DNA of 64,000 bases from Yonghaparkia sp. Root332 (GTDB lineage Bacteria; Actinomycetota; Actinomycetes; Actinomycetales; Microbacteriaceae). The notes under the pieces are model-generated. The model saw only the letters and a program-made list of their open reading frames with translations. It was not told where the DNA came from and searched no databases. Position 1 is the stretch's first letter. Each line of letters begins with the position of its first letter. Of this stretch, positions 15,792 to 26,881 are shown piece by piece. Made by a program: the position numbers and the translations under genes. The stretch covers positions 1,550,570 through 1,614,569 of the forward strand of contig NZ_LMCX01000001.1 of the NCBI RefSeq assembly GCF_001425665.1, in the 5' to 3' direction.

Positions 15792-17468
15792 GTGCCCCAT
15801 GCCATCGAAGAGGCCCCCGCCCTCGAACCCGGAACCCTCCGCGTCACGCCGCTCGGCGGCCTCGGCGAGGTCGGCCGCAACATGGCCGTCTTCGAGATCG
15901 ACGGCAAGCTGCTCATCGTCGACTGCGGCGTCCTCTTCCCCGAGGAGCATCAGCCCGGCGTCGACCTGATCCTCCCCGACTTCTCGCCCATCCGCGACCG
16001 TCTCGACGACGTCCTCGGCGTCGTCCTGACGCACGGCCACGAGGACCACATCGGAGCCGTCCCGTACCTGCTGCGACTCCGCAACGACATCCCCCTCATC
16101 GGCTCGACGCTCACGCTCGCCCTCATCGAGGCGAAGCTCAAGGAGCACCGCCTCCAGCCGTACACGCTCACCGTCACGGAGGGCCAGCAGGAGAAGCTCG
16201 GCCCCTTCGAGCTCGAGTTCGTCGCCGTCAACCACTCCATCCCCGACGCTCTCGCCGTCGCCATCCGCACGGTCGCGGGCACCGTGCTGCACACGGGCGA
16301 CTTCAAGATGGACCAGCTGCCGATGGATGGCCGCATCACCGACCTGCGGGCGTTCGCGCGCCTCGGCGAGGCAGGTGTCGACCTGTTCATGACCGACTCC
16401 ACGAATGCGGATGTCCCCGGCTTCACCCCGAGGGAGCGCGACATCGGCGCGGTGCTCGAGACGGTCATCGCGAAGGCTCCCCGCCGGGTCATCGTCGCGA
16501 GCTTCTCGAGCCACGTGCACCGCGTCCAGCAGGTGCTCGACGCCGCGGCCGCGAACGGCCGCAAGGTGGCGCTCATGGGCCGGAGCATGGTCCGCAATAT
16601 GGGCATCGCGGCCGAGCTCGGCTATCTGAAGGTGCCGGAGGGCATCCTCATCGACTACAAGAAGGCCGCCAACCTGCCCGACGACCAGATCGTCTACATG
16701 TCGACGGGGTCGCAGGGCGAGCCCATGGCGGTGCTCGCGCGCATGGCGAACCTCGACCACCAGGTCGAGGTCGGCAAGGGCGACACGGTCATCCTCGCCT
16801 CGAGCCTGATCCCGGGCAACGAGAACGCGGTCTACCGCGTCATCAACGGGCTCATCGCGCTCGGCGCGACGGTCGTGCACAAGGGCAACGCGAAGGTGCA
16901 CGTGTCGGGGCACGCCGCCGCCGGCGAGCTGCTCTACTGCTACAACATCGTCCGGCCTCGCAACGTCATGCCCGTGCACGGCGAGGCCCGCCACCTCGTC
17001 GCCAATCAGCAGCTCGCGATCGACACCGGAGTCCCGGAGGAGCGCACGATCCTGGCGGAGAACGGCACGATCGTCGACCTGCGCGACGGCGTAGCCCGCA
17101 TCGTCGGTCAGCTCGATCTCGGCGAGGTGTACGTCGACGGCTCGACGGTCGGCCAGATCACCGACGCCGACCTGAAGGACCGCCGGATCCTCGCCGAGGA
17201 GGGCTTCATCTCCATCTTCGTGGCGGTGGATGCTCAGACCGGTCGTGTCGTCGTCGGCCCCGAGCTGCACGCTCGCGGGTTCGCCCCCGACGACAGCGTG
17301 TTCGACGCCGTCATCCCGCAGATCGAGAAGGCGCTCACGGAGGCGGCCGAGAACGGCACGCGCGACAGTCACGCCTTCAGCCAGGTCGTGCGCCGCGTCG
17401 TGGGCCGCTGGGTCAACACGCAGCACCGTCGTCGGCCGATGATCGTGCCGGTCGTCATCGTCGCCTGA
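15792..17468 (+). CDS. rnj: Ribonuclease J
   Basis: A 558-residue metallo-beta-lactamase/beta-CASP ribonuclease with endonuclease and 5'-3' exonuclease activity on RNA. Zinc motif THGHEDHIGA lies near residue 83; the beta-CASP core is followed by HVSGHAAAGELLY (about residue 375) and a C-terminal domain. GTG 15792 is preceded by GAGG at eight bases and gives an N-terminus like that of relatives (ALEPGTLRVTPLGGLGEVGRNM); ATG 15744, 16 codons upstream, also has a GAGG and remains possible. Confidence 0.93.
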   Translation: MPHAIEEAPALEPGTLRVTPLGGLGEVGRNMAVFEIDGKLLIVDCGVLFPEEHQPGVDLILPDFSPIRDRLDDVLGVVLTHGHEDHIGAVPYLLRLRNDIPLIGSTLTLALIEAKLKEHRLQPYTLTVTEGQQEKLGPFELEFVAVNHSIPDALAVAIRTVAGTVLHTGDFKMDQLPMDGRITDLRAFARLGEAGVDLFMTDSTNADVPGFTPRERDIGAVLETVIAKAPRRVIVASFSSHVHRVQQVLDAAAANGRKVALMGRSMVRNMGIAAELGYLKVPEGILIDYKKAANLPDDQIVYMSTGSQGEPMAVLARMANLDHQVEVGKGDTVILASSLIPGNENAVYRVINGLIALGATVVHKGNAKVHVSGHAAAGELLYCYNIVRPRNVMPVHGEARHLVANQQLAIDTGVPEERTILAENGTIVDLRDGVARIVGQLDLGEVYVDGSTVGQITDADLKDRRILAEEGFISIFVAVDAQTGRVVVGPELHARGFAPDDSVFDAVIPQIEKALTEAAENGTRDSHAFSQVVRRVVGRWVNTQHRRRPMIVPVVIVA

Positions 17469-17519
17469 TCGATACCGGTTCGGGACCGACGACCCCTTAT
17501 CGCGGCGAGGGGGCGGGAG

Positions 17520-17525
17520 TACGGT
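17520..17525 (+). promoter_or_regulatory. -10 hexamer of the lipoprotein gene (leaderless)
   Basis: TACGGT ends six bases before ATG 17532. Confidence 0.5.
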
Positions 17526-17531
17526 CTCCGC

Positions 17532-18275
17532 ATGATCCGTCCTCAGTTCCGACGTCGGGCGATGGGCGGGGCGCTCGCAGGGGCGCTCCTCCTCGCCCTC
17601 GTGGGGTGCGGCCCGACCGCTGAGCCGGTCGCCTCGCCGAGCGCGAGCGTCGACGTCTCGCCGAGCGCCGAGCCCTCGGAGTCCCCGACTCCGACCCCGG
17701 ACCCGACGCGACCGGCGCTCGCCGAGCTCGCCCTGAGCGCGGAGGGTCTCGGGCCACTAGCCCTGGGCGACCCGCCGGACGAGGACCCCGCCACGCGCAT
17801 GGTGTCGTTCGAGCCGGATGCCTGCGTGAGCACCGAGGCCGAGATCGCCCCGGGAGGCCCCGGCGCCGACCTGTGGCGCACTGACCCGGCGTACGCGACG
17901 ACGACCCCCGCGTACGGCCCAGGGACAGCGTTCGGCGTCGGCGTCGACCGCGACACCGGCATCGTCGATCGCATCGATCTGTACTCGGCCGACATCCCGA
18001 CCGACGGGGGAGTCCGCATCGGCGACGCGGGGGCGAGCGTCGCCGCGGCGCACCCCGACGCGACTGTCGTCCCCGAGTACTTCACCGACATCCACGTGGT
18101 GACCGGCGCGATCGGCACCCTTCAGATCGAGGTCGCGAAGAACCCTCCCGACATGGAGGGCGACTACTGGGAGGGGCGCGCCGGGACCGTCGTCTACATC
18201 CACGCGGTGACGACCGACCTCGGCGTGTTCTCGGTGGCGGCGAGCGGCAACCTCGTCGGCGTCTGCGGCGCCTGA
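17532..18275 (+). CDS. Uncharacterised lipoprotein
   Basis: A 247-residue secreted lipoprotein. The signal peptide has Arg residues, a hydrophobic stretch and the lipobox LVGC, so Cys26 should be lipidated. A Ser/Pro/Glu/Thr-rich linker (about residues 30-60) leads to a globular domain. That domain contains two stretches that look like repeats of one fold, one including [12 protein letters not shown] and the other [20 protein letters not shown]; the [14 protein letters not shown] segment resembles the SmpA/OmlA-type or PASTA-like small repeats only loosely. I do not recognise the family. It sits alone between rnj and ftsK. Confidence 0.8.
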   Translation: MIRPQFRRRAMGGALAGALLLALVGCGPTAEPVASPSASVDVSPSAEPSESPTPTPDPTRPALAELALSAEGLGPLALGDPPDEDPATRMVSFEPDACVSTEAEIAPGGPGADLWRTDPAYATTTPAYGPGTAFGVGVDRDTGIVDRIDLYSADIPTDGGVRIGDAGASVAAAHPDATVVPEYFTDIHVVTGAIGTLQIEVAKNPPDMEGDYWEGRAGTVVYIHAVTTDLGVFSVAASGNLVGVCGA

Positions 18276-18331
18276 GCCGTGCCTCCCGCCCGCGCGAGCG
18301 TGTCGGGCCGGTCGGCGTCGGAGGTCGCGGG

Positions 18332-18337
18332 TACCGT
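18332..18337 (+). promoter_or_regulatory. -10 hexamer of ftsK (leaderless)
   Basis: TACCGT ends six bases before ATG 18344. Confidence 0.55.
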
Positions 18338-18343
18338 GACTCC

Positions 18344-21079
18344 ATGGCTTCGTCCAGTCGCACATCGTCGCGCCCGCGCACCTCGACGCCGCGCGGTTCT
18401 GCGGCGGCGAAGAAGCCGAGCGCCCGCACGCAGGCCACGAAGAGGCTGCCCGCTCCGCCGACCGAGCAGCCGGGCATCCTCTCGAGCGCCTGGATGGGTC
18501 TCGCGCACCTGACCGGCGGCGCCTTTCGAGCGCTCGGGAAGGAGACCCTCGCGAAGGAGGAGCGCCGCGACGGCGTGCCCTTCCTCATCGTCTTGCTCGC
18601 GGTCGTCGGAGCGATCGTCGAGTGGTTCACGCCCGCCGATCCGGTCGCGCTCGCGCTCGACGCGTACACGTTCGGCGGGCTCGTCGGCCGCGTGGCCTAC
18701 GCGCTCCCGGTGATCATGGTCCTGTTCGCGGCGTGGCTCTTCCGGCACCCGGCGAGCGTCCACGACAACACGCGCATCGGCATCGGGCTGGGCCTCCTGA
18801 TCGCGAGCGTGAGCGGTCTCTGCCACATCGCCCTCGGCGCCCCTCAGCCCACGGAGGGCGCGCTCGTCCTCGCCCAGGCCGGCGGCGTCATCGGCTGGCT
18901 CCTCGGCGGGGCTCTGCTGCTCGCGACCGTCTGGGTGGCGATCCCCGCGCTCGTCGTGATCGCGTTCCTGTCGGTGCTGATCATGACGAAGACGCCGCCG
19001 AACCGCATCCGCGAGCGCCTCGGCGAGCTGTACGCCTACCTGTTCGGGGCCGAGCTGCCCGAGCGCGGCCGCGACAAGAGGCCCAGCGCCGACGACGCGA
19101 TCGCCCCCGAGTTCGGCAGTTTCAGCGACCTCGGCCTCGACATGGAGGACACCTCCTCGATGCCGTGGTGGCGCAAAGGCCGCCCGCGGGCCGAGGTGCC
19201 CGCCTTCGACACGCCCGTCGAGCGCGACCAGCCCACCGATGTGATCGGGGCGGATGCCGTGGCCAGGGCCACGGGGGGCCTCGCGGCCGTTCTCGACCAG
19301 GCCGAGCAGGCCATCCAGCGCGCGACGGGCGAGCAGCCGGCGCGCCCCTCCGGCGTCCGCGAGGACGCGGAGCCCGCGATCCTCCCGGGCTTCCCGACGA
19401 CGGCGAGCGAGAAGGGCGAGGCCGGCGAGTTCGCGCCCCCGCCGATCGCGAAGACGAGCCCGCCCTACCGTCTGCCCGCGGCATCCGTGCTCGCCCCCGG
19501 CACGCCGCCGAAGGCGCGCAGCGCGGCGAACGACGCGGTCGTCGCGGCGATCACCGAGGTGCTCACGCAGTTCCAGGTCGACGCGCGCGTCACGGGGTTC
19601 AGCCGCGGCCCCTCGGTCACGCGCTACGAGATCGAGCTCGGTCCGGGCGTGAAGGTCGAGCGCTTCACGGCGCTCACGAAGAACATCTCGTACGCGGTCG
19701 CGAGCAACGAGGTCAACATCCTCTCGCCGATCCCGGGCAAGAGCGCGATCGGCGTCGAGATCCCGAACGTCGACCGCGAGGTCGTCTCCCTCGGTGACGT
19801 CCTGCGCTCGAGCGCGGCCGGCAAGGCCCTCCACCCCATGACGATCGGCGTCGGCAAGGACGTCGAGGGCGGCTACGTCGTGGCGAACCTCGCGAAGATG
19901 CCCCACCTCCTCGTGGCCGGATCGACCGGCTCGGGCAAGTCGAGCTTCATCAACTCGATGATCACGAGCCTCCTCATGCGCGCCAAGCCCGCCGAGGTGC
20001 GCATGGTCCTGATCGACCCGAAGCGCGTCGAGCTCGCGGCGTACCAGGGCGTGCCGCACCTCATCACTCCGATCATCACGAGCCCGAAGAAGGCGGCCGA
20101 AGCCCTGCAGTGGGTCGTGAAGGAGATGGACATGCGGTACGACGACCTCGCGTCGTTCGGCTTCCGCCACATCGACGACTTCAATCGCGCCGTGCTCGCC
20201 GACGAGATCGTCCTGCCGGAGGGCAGCAAGCGCCAGCTGCAGCCCTACCCGTACCTGCTCGTCGTCGTCGACGAGCTCGCCGACCTCATGATGGTCGCGC
20301 CGCGCGACGTCGAGGACTCGATCGTCCGCATCACCCAGCTCGCCCGCGCGAGCGGCATCCACCTCGTCCTCGCGACGCAGCGCCCGAGCGTCGACGTCGT
20401 CACGGGCCTCATCAAGGCGAACGTGCCGAGCCGACTGGCCTTCGCGGTCTCGAGCATGACCGACAGTCGCGTGATCCTCGACCAGCCGGGCGCCGACAAG
20501 CTCATCGGCCAGGGCGACGGCCTGTTCCTGCCCATGGGGGCGAGCAAGGCGGTGCGCGTCCAGGGCGCGTGGGTCACCGAGCCTGAGATCGCCGCGGTCG
20601 TCGACCACGTCAAGAAGCAGGCCCGCCCCGAGTACCGCAACGACGTCGCCGTGGAGGCCGAGAAGAAGCAGATCGACGCCGACATCGGCGACGACCTCGA
20701 ACTGCTGCTGGCCGCGACCGAGCTCATCGTCGGCACGCAGTTCGGCTCGACCTCGATGCTGCAGCGCAAGCTCCGCGTCGGGTTCGCGAAGGCCGGCCGT
20801 CTGATGGATCTCCTGGAGTCGCGCGACGTCGTCGGCCCCTCCGAGGGGTCGAAGGCGCGCGACGTCCTCGTCAGCCCTGAGCAGCTGCCGGAGGTCCTCG
20901 CGCGGCTGCGCGGGGACGACGCGCCGAGCGGCTCCTCGGCCGCCGGCGGCTCGAGCGGCGCGGTGTCGGTCGCATCCGCCGCCCTCGGGAGCGATCCGGT
21001 CGACGAGATGACCCGGGGGTATCCTGAGGCCGAGGGCGATTCCGACGAGGACGCCTGGGGGCTCACCGGTCGCGACTGA
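18344..21079 (+). CDS. ftsK: DNA translocase FtsK/SpoIIIE
   Basis: A 911-residue septal DNA pump that clears chromosome dimers and terminus DNA during division. A basic, disordered N-terminus (about 45 residues) precedes four predicted membrane helices (about residues 80-220), then a linker, then the motor domain: Walker [10 protein letters not shown] near residue 530, Walker [14 protein letters not shown] near residue 645. The C-terminal gamma winged helix ([25 protein letters not shown], about residue 805) reads the orienting DNA motifs. It stops 29 bases before pgsA, which has its own ribosome site. Confidence 0.95.
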   Translation: MASSSRTSSRPRTSTPRGSAAAKKPSARTQATKRLPAPPTEQPGILSSAWMGLAHLTGGAFRALGKETLAKEERRDGVPFLIVLLAVVGAIVEWFTPADPVALALDAYTFGGLVGRVAYALPVIMVLFAAWLFRHPASVHDNTRIGIGLGLLIASVSGLCHIALGAPQPTEGALVLAQAGGVIGWLLGGALLLATVWVAIPALVVIAFLSVLIMTKTPPNRIRERLGELYAYLFGAELPERGRDKRPSADDAIAPEFGSFSDLGLDMEDTSSMPWWRKGRPRAEVPAFDTPVERDQPTDVIGADAVARATGGLAAVLDQAEQAIQRATGEQPARPSGVREDAEPAILPGFPTTASEKGEAGEFAPPPIAKTSPPYRLPAASVLAPGTPPKARSAANDAVVAAITEVLTQFQVDARVTGFSRGPSVTRYEIELGPGVKVERFTALTKNISYAVASNEVNILSPIPGKSAIGVEIPNVDREVVSLGDVLRSSAAGKALHPMTIGVGKDVEGGYVVANLAKMPHLLVAGSTGSGKSSFINSMITSLLMRAKPAEVRMVLIDPKRVELAAYQGVPHLITPIITSPKKAAEALQWVVKEMDMRYDDLASFGFRHIDDFNRAVLADEIVLPEGSKRQLQPYPYLLVVVDELADLMMVAPRDVEDSIVRITQLARASGIHLVLATQRPSVDVVTGLIKANVPSRLAFAVSSMTDSRVILDQPGADKLIGQGDGLFLPMGASKAVRVQGAWVTEPEIAAVVDHVKKQARPEYRNDVAVEAEKKQIDADIGDDLELLLAATELIVGTQFGSTSMLQRKLRVGFAKAGRLMDLLESRDVVGPSEGSKARDVLVSPEQLPEVLARLRGDDAPSGSSAAGGSSGAVSVASAALGSDPVDEMTRGYPEAEGDSDEDAWGLTGRD

Positions 21080-21108
21080 GCCGCGCCCGGGCTCGACGAG
21101 AGGACACC

Positions 21109-21786
21109 ATGCCGCGCTCCGACGCCGCAGGCGACGAGACGACCGCCGGCCCCGAGGCCGCCGCATCCGCCTCGAGCCGCTCGTTCCCGATGCGCGGGCG
21201 CGTCGTCAGCGCGGGGGAGACCCCCGCCTCGACCGGCAACGTGGCGAACATCATCACGGTCGTCCGCATCCTGCTCGCCCCGCTCTTCGTCGTCCTGCTC
21301 CTCCTCGACGGCGGTGCTGACGGGGCGTTCCGCGTGGCCGCTGCGCTGCTCTTCATCGTGGCGATCGCGACGGACAGCCTCGACGGCCATCTCGCGCGCA
21401 GCCGCAATCTCGTGACCGACCTGGGCGTGCTGCTCGATCCGATCGCCGACAAGGTGCTCACGGGCACCGCCCTCGTCATGCTCGCGGTTCTCGCCGAGCT
21501 GCCGTGGTGGGTCGTCGCCGTGATCCTCGTGCGCGAGTGGGGCATCACGCTGTTCCGCTTCCTCATGCTGCGCGACCGCGTCATCCCGGCGTCGCGCGGC
21601 GGCAAGCTCAAGACCGTCGTGCAGTCGGTCGCCATCTCGTTCGCGCTTCTGCCGCTCTGGAACCTCCTCGGCGAGTGGGTGCACTGGCTCAACGGCGCTC
21701 TCATGACGGCGGCCGTCATCCTCACCGTGGTGACGGGTCTCGACTACCTCCGCCAGGCCCGCGTGCAGAACCGCCGGGTCGAGTGA
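21109..21786 (+). CDS. pgsA: CDP-diacylglycerol-glycerol-3-phosphate 3-phosphatidyltransferase
   Basis: A 225-residue membrane enzyme of the CDP-alcohol phosphotransferase family that makes phosphatidylglycerol phosphate. The full signature with four aspartates is present from DSLDGHLARSR to LDPIADK (about residues 88-114). Five or six hydrophobic helices follow an N-terminal Ala/Ser-rich segment of about 40 residues. ATG start with GAGAGGA upstream. The gene order ftsK-pgsA-cinA-clgR-recA is conserved in actinobacteria. Confidence 0.93.
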   Translation: MPRSDAAGDETTAGPEAAASASSRSFPMRGRVVSAGETPASTGNVANIITVVRILLAPLFVVLLLLDGGADGAFRVAAALLFIVAIATDSLDGHLARSRNLVTDLGVLLDPIADKVLTGTALVMLAVLAELPWWVVAVILVREWGITLFRFLMLRDRVIPASRGGKLKTVVQSVAISFALLPLWNLLGEWVHWLNGALMTAAVILTVVTGLDYLRQARVQNRRVE

Positions 21787-22304
21787 CCCCGACGCCGCGA
21801 TCGGGCGGGGCGGATGCCGCTGCCGAGGTGATCCGCCGACTCACGGCCGCGCATCGCACCGTCGCGGTCGCCGAGTCGCTCACGGGCGGCCGGGTCGTGT
21901 CGGCCCTCGTCGACATCCCCGGAGCCTCCGCGGTCGTCCGCGGTGGCGTCGTCGCCTACGCGACGCCGCTCAAGTCGTCCCTGCTCGGCGTCCAGGCGCG
22001 CCTACTCGACGCGCGCGGGCCGGTCGATCCTGATGTGGCCGCGGCGATGGCCGAGGGCGTGCGCCGCGCGGCCGCGGTCGAGGGCGCCCCCGCTGACGTC
22101 GGGCTCGCGACGACGGGCGTCGCCGGGCCCGATGCGCAGGACGCGGCTCCGGTCGGGCTCGTCTTCGTCGCGGTCGCCGACGACCGCGGCACGGAGGTGC
22201 GCGAGCTGCGGCTGGAGGGAGATCGCGAGGCCATCCGGGCGGCCGCCGCGGAGGCGGTTCTCGACCTGCTGGTCGAGCGACTGGTCGCCGCGTCGAAGAG
22301 CTGA
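21783..22304 (+). CDS. CinA-family nicotinamide-nucleotide amidohydrolase
   Basis: A 173-residue protein equal to the C-terminal domain of CinA, the PncC-type nicotinamide mononucleotide deamidase of NAD recycling. Signature segments are VAVAESLTGGRVVSAL (residue 25 on), GGVVAYATPLKSSLLGV and TTGVAGPD. The competence-type N-terminal domain is absent, as is common in actinobacteria. GTG start overlapping the pgsA stop (GTGA). A six-bp hairpin TGAGCC/GGCTCA lies just after the stop (22305-22320) but is too small to call a terminator. Confidence 0.88.
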   Translation: MTPTPRSGGADAAAEVIRRLTAAHRTVAVAESLTGGRVVSALVDIPGASAVVRGGVVAYATPLKSSLLGVQARLLDARGPVDPDVAAAMAEGVRRAAAVEGAPADVGLATTGVAGPDAQDAAPVGLVFVAVADDRGTEVRELRLEGDREAIRAAAAEAVLDLLVERLVAASKS

Positions 22305-22487
22305 GCCGCAGGGGCTCAACTTCGCCGCCTCGCGGGAATAGCTGTGGTGACGGTCGTGTTACAGACAGCAGACTGACACGCGTCATCCAGGCGCAGCCGG
22401 TTAGAGTCGACGCACTCGGCGGTGGGATACAGTGATCCACCCGGTGCCCGCACCGACCGCGAGTTCAGGCAGAAGAAGGAGGCACCC

Positions 22488-22796
22488 ATGGTTCTCGTCC
22501 GACAGGAAATCGGTGAGGTCCTCCGCGATGTCCGCCTGCAGAAGGGCCGCACCCTCCGCCAGGTCGCCAGTCGCGCGAGCGTCGCTCTCGGCTACCTCAG
22601 CGAGGTCGAGCGCGGGCAGAAGGAGGCCAGCAGCGAGATCCTCGCCTCGGTCGCCGACGCCCTCGACACCCCGATCTCGGTCATCATGCGCGAGGTGGGC
22701 GACCGCCTCGCCGTCATCGAAGGCCTCTCGAGCGTTCCCGACACCCTTCCCGACGACCTCGTCGCGGAGTTCGACGCCGACCTCGCGGTCCGCTAG
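22488..22796 (+). CDS. clgR: XRE-family regulator, ClgR-like
   Basis: A 102-residue activator with one helix-turn-helix of Cro/cI type: EVLRDVRLQKGRTLRQVA, then SVALGYLSEVERGQKEAS (about residues 8-50). Sequence and position between cinA and recA match ClgR, which in Corynebacterium, Streptomyces and Mycobacterium activates clp protease and other stress genes. ATG start with a consensus AAGGAGG at 22476-22482. The 183-base upstream gap carries a TAGAGT hexamer (22402-22407) and a TACAGT (22428-22433), and an imperfect inverted repeat near 22321-22338 that could be an autoregulatory site. Its own terminator follows. Confidence 0.8.
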   Translation: MVLVRQEIGEVLRDVRLQKGRTLRQVASRASVALGYLSEVERGQKEASSEILASVADALDTPISVIMREVGDRLAVIEGLSSVPDTLPDDLVAEFDADLAVR

Positions 22797-22815
22797 TCGT
22801 CGTCCACGGGTTCTC

Positions 22816-22841
22816 AGCCCCGCCGGCTCGCCGGCGGGGCT
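22816..22841 (+). terminator. Intrinsic terminator after clgR
   Basis: A perfect 11-bp GC-rich stem (22816-22826 and 22831-22841) with the tetraloop CTCG is followed by TGTTCGTGT. It lies 20 bases after the clgR stop. Confidence 0.9.
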
Positions 22842-22886
22842 TGTTCGTGTCCGCGACCGTGTCCGCAGCCCGTCGTCGTCCGTGAC

Positions 22887-22892
22887 TAGGGT
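22887..22892 (+). promoter_or_regulatory. -10 hexamer of the DUF3046 gene (leaderless)
   Basis: TAGGGT ends six bases before GTG 22899. Confidence 0.6.
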
Positions 22893-22898
22893 GGTCGG

Positions 22899-23123
22899 GT
22901 GACCCGCAGCGAGTTCTCCCGCGCCGTCGTCGACGAGTTCGGCGAGGCCTACGGGCGCACGCTCGTCCGCGATCTGGTCCTCACGCCGCTGGGCGAGCGC
23001 ACGGCCGAGCAGGCTCTCTCGGCGGGCGTCGCACCCCGCGACATCTGGTTCGCGCTGTGCTCCGAGATGGATGTCCCGCGCGAGCGCTGGTACGGCGCCG
23101 GCCGACCCGAGCCGCGTCGCTGA
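22899..23123 (+). CDS. DUF3046 protein
   Basis: A 74-residue acidic protein of DUF3046, a family found next to recA in many actinobacteria. It has FxxxVxxEFGxxYGRTLVRDLVL and ends RWYGAGRP. No function is known. It has its own leaderless promoter and lies between the clgR terminator and the SOS-controlled recA promoter, so it is a separate transcription unit; its stop is 70 bases before the LexA box. Confidence 0.85.
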   Translation: MTRSEFSRAVVDEFGEAYGRTLVRDLVLTPLGERTAEQALSAGVAPRDIWFALCSEMDVPRERWYGAGRPEPRR

Positions 23124-23193
23124 CGCCGTCCTCCGCCGCGCTGGGGGCGCAGTTTCTCCGGAGTTCCCGGGTGACACGCCGACCATCCGATCA

Positions 23194-23224
23194 TTCGAAC
23201 ATTCGTTCGGTTCGCGCGTAGACT
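23194..23224 (+). promoter_or_regulatory. LexA-controlled promoter of recA (SOS box)
   Basis: CGAAC-ATTC-GTTCG (23196-23209) is a perfect actinobacterial SOS box. The -10 TAGACT at 23219-23224 puts the -35 under the box at about 23196-23201. This gives recA a leader of roughly 190 bases, long compared with the leaderless genes around it; I see no obvious structure in that leader. Confidence 0.88.
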
Positions 23225-23419
23225 CCTCCACAGCGGCTCTCGAACACGAGTGGTGCACGGATCACGGACGGAACTCCCCGATGTCGGGGGTCGTGCGTAC
23301 CGTCGTCCTCGTCGGCGATCGTCGTCACCGCCTTGTCGCAGAACGATCAGCCCGGCTCCATCGGCTCGTCGTCGCGCGGCAGCCGACAGGCAGCAGCTCA
23401 CTACGCGAAGGAGACCGCA

Positions 23420-24493
<1,074 letters not shown>

Positions 24494-24495
24494 TC

Positions 24496-25251
24496 GTGCC
24501 CTCGACTCCCTCCGGCTCCGGGCAGGAGGCGACCGACAACGTCGCCTTCCTGCCCGGGGTCAGGGAGGCCGACGAGAAGCGGGCCGAGAACGTCAGTCTG
24601 CACGCTCTCGGCCGACGAGGCATGTCGCGGGCCGAGGTCGTCGACCTCCTCGCCCGCCGCGAGATCGACCCGATCGTCGTCCAGGCGGAGGTTCAGCGAC
24701 TTGAGGGCGTCGGGCTCATCGACGACGCCGCTCTCGCTGCGACGCTCGTCGACCGGCTCGTGGACCGGAAGAAGTTCGGGCCGACGGCCCTGCGCGCCGA
24801 GCTCGTGCGGCGTCGCATCGATCCACAGGCGATCGAGTCGGCTCTCGCGCTGCAGGAGCCCGACGATGAGGGCGCGCTCATCGCGACGCTCGTCGAGGAA
24901 CGCATGCGTCGCATCGGCGCGCTCGATCGGGAGACCGCCGAGCGGCGACTGCTGTCCTATCTCGCCCGCAAGGGTCATGGCGGTTCCGCGGCGCGCGAGG
25001 CCGTGAGATCCGCGCTCGACGAGGCGGGTCTCGAGCGCGCTCCTCGCTCGAGCGGGTTCGGCTCGCGCGGCGGCAGCGGGTTCGGCTCGCGCGGCGGCGG
25101 CAGCGGGGGATTCGGTTCGCGGAGCGGGAACAGCGGGTTCAGCTCGCGTGGCTCCAGCTCCAGCTCCAGCTCCAGCTCCAGCTCCAGCTCCAGCGCCGGC
25201 ACGGGCCGCTCCTCCGCGAGCGACGGCCCCCGTCGCGTCGAGTTCGAGTGA
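24496..25251 (+). CDS. recX: Regulatory protein RecX with low-complexity tail
   Basis: A 251-residue inhibitor of RecA filaments. The RecX core of three-helix repeats covers about residues 30-180 ([53 protein letters not shown]). The last 70 residues are unusual: four GFGSRGG-like repeats, then fourteen consecutive serines encoded by a pure hexamer repeat, then an Arg/Ser end. Such a tail is absent from most RecX proteins and is probably disordered. GTG start two bases after the recA stop. Confidence 0.92.
   Translation: MPSTPSGSGQEATDNVAFLPGVREADEKRAENVSLHALGRRGMSRAEVVDLLARREIDPIVVQAEVQRLEGVGLIDDAALAATLVDRLVDRKKFGPTALRAELVRRRIDPQAIESALALQEPDDEGALIATLVEERMRRIGALDRETAERRLLSYLARKGHGGSAAREAVRSALDEAGLERAPRSSGFGSRGGSGFGSRGGGSGGFGSRSGNSGFSSRGSSSSSSSSSSSSSSAGTGRSSASDGPRRVEFE
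25151..25192 (+). repeat. Hexanucleotide repeat (GCTCCA) x7 inside recX
   Basis: Seven perfect copies of GCTCCA encode the poly-serine of the RecX tail. Because the unit is six bases, slippage would change serine number by pairs without shifting the frame. Confidence 0.95.
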
Positions 25252-25261
25252 GCCCCCGCCG

Positions 25262-25267
25262 TACACT
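25262..25267 (+). promoter_or_regulatory. -10 hexamer of miaB (leaderless)
   Basis: TACACT ends nine bases before ATG 25277, so any leader would be two or three bases at most. Confidence 0.55.
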
Positions 25268-25276
25268 CGAGACACC

Positions 25277-26881
25277 ATGAGCACGACCCTCCCGCGCCCC
25301 GACCTCGGCACCGTCAGCGGTGACGACAGCGGCCGCGTCCGCACCTACGAGGTGCGCACGTACGGCTGCCAGATGAACGTCCACGACTCGGAGAGGCTCA
25401 GCGGGTCGCTCGAGGCGGCCGGCTACCGGCGGGCCGAGACGGGCGGCCCCGCCGACGTCGTCGTGATCAACACCTGCGCGGTGCGCGAGAACGCCGACAA
25501 CAAGCTCTACGGCAATCTCGGCCACCTCGCGAGCGTCAAGCGCGAGCGCGGCGGCGACATGCAGATCGCCGTCGGGGGCTGCCTCGCCCAGAAGGACAGG
25601 GCCGTCATCCTCGAGAAGGCCCCGTACGTCGACGTCGTCTTCGGCACGCACAACATGGGGTCGCTCCCCGCCCTGCTCGAGCGGGCCCGTCACAACGGCG
25701 AGGCGCAGCTCGAGATCCTCGAATCGCTCGAGGTCTTCCCCTCCACGCTTCCGACCCGCCGCGAATCCAGTCACAGCGGCTGGGTGAGCATCTCCGTCGG
25801 CTGCAACAACACGTGCACCTTCTGCATCGTCCCGAGCCTCCGCGGCAAGGAGAAGGACCGCCGGCCCGGCGACATCCTCGCCGAGATCCAGGCGCTCGTC
25901 GATGACGGTGCGATCGAGGTCACGCTCCTGGGCCAGAACGTGAACTCCTACGGTGTCGAGTTCGGCGATCGCCTCGCGTTCGGCAAGCTCCTGCGCGCGG
26001 CCGGCGGGATCCCGGGCCTCGAGCGCATCCGCTTCACGAGCCCCCACCCCGCCGCCTTCACCGACGACGTCATCGACGCGATGGCGGAGACCCCGGCCGT
26101 CATGCCGCAGCTGCACATGCCGCTGCAGTCCGGGTCCGATCGCGTTCTCAAGGCGATGCGGCGCTCCTACCGCAGCGAGAAGTTCCTGGGGATCCTCGAT
26201 CGCGTGCGCGCGCGCATCCCGAACGCCGCGATCAGCACCGACATCATCGTCGGCTTCCCCGGCGAGACCGAGGAGGACTTCGCCGACACCCTCCGGGTCG
26301 TTGAGCGGGCCCGCTTCGCGAGCGCCTTCACCTTCCAGTACTCCATCCGCGAGGGCACGCCCGCCGCGACGATGCCCGACCAGGTCCCCAAGGCGGTCGT
26401 CCAGGAGCGCTACGAGCGGCTCGTCGCCCTCCAGGAGCGCATCAGCCTCGAGGAGAACCATCGCCAGATCGGCCGCGAGGTGCAGGTGCTCGTGTCCGCG
26501 GGGGAGGGCCGGAAGGACTCGACGACCGAGCGGCTCTCCGGTCGCGCGGAGGACAGCAGGCTCGTCCACGTGGCACTCCCCCTCGGCAGCGACCGGCCGC
26601 GGCCCGGTGACATCGTCACCGCGACCATCACCCACGCCGCGCCCTTCCACCTCATCGCTGACGAGACCGAGCCGCTGCGCATCCGCCGCACCCGCGCCGG
26701 CGACGCGTGGGACCACCAGCAGGCCGAGAGCTGCGGCGTCCCCGCGAGCGGTCCCGCCACCGGCGCCCCCGGCACCACCGCCGGCGCTGCGCCGCGGGTC
26801 GCGCTCGGTCTGCCCGTCCTCCGGGTCGCGACGAGCCCGATCTACGACTCCGGCGACGGAGAGCGCGGCTCCCTGCTGTGA
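25277..26881 (+). CDS. miaB: tRNA-2-methylthio-N6-dimethylallyladenosine synthase
   Basis: A 534-residue radical-SAM methylthiotransferase that modifies adenosine 37 of tRNAs reading U-starting codons. The UPF0004 domain has its three cluster cysteines (YGCQMN, NTCAVRE, GGCLAQ); the radical-SAM motif is CNNTCTFC (about residue 177), followed by a TRAM domain. About 60 residues after TRAM form a variable Ala/Gly/Pro-rich extension. It is followed by miaA, whose GTG overlaps its stop, so the two successive steps of the same modification are coupled. Confidence 0.95.
   Translation: MSTTLPRPDLGTVSGDDSGRVRTYEVRTYGCQMNVHDSERLSGSLEAAGYRRAETGGPADVVVINTCAVRENADNKLYGNLGHLASVKRERGGDMQIAVGGCLAQKDRAVILEKAPYVDVVFGTHNMGSLPALLERARHNGEAQLEILESLEVFPSTLPTRRESSHSGWVSISVGCNNTCTFCIVPSLRGKEKDRRPGDILAEIQALVDDGAIEVTLLGQNVNSYGVEFGDRLAFGKLLRAAGGIPGLERIRFTSPHPAAFTDDVIDAMAETPAVMPQLHMPLQSGSDRVLKAMRRSYRSEKFLGILDRVRARIPNAAISTDIIVGFPGETEEDFADTLRVVERARFASAFTFQYSIREGTPAATMPDQVPKAVVQERYERLVALQERISLEENHRQIGREVQVLVSAGEGRKDSTTERLSGRAEDSRLVHVALPLGSDRPRPGDIVTATITHAAPFHLIADETEPLRIRRTRAGDAWDHQQAESCGVPASGPATGAPGTTAGAAPRVALGLPVLRVATSPIYDSGDGERGSLL

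Noticed and set aside
14433..17426. Very long open frames opposite dapA/rnj, pheT, the arg genes and tyrS
   Set aside because: They are shadows caused by high GC at third positions of the true genes, rich in Arg/Asp/Val, with no family resemblance.
25148..25276. N-terminal Pro-Ala repeat extension of MiaB starting at 25148
   Set aside because: It is the recX hexamer repeat read in another frame; the MiaB start at 25277 has a proper promoter.
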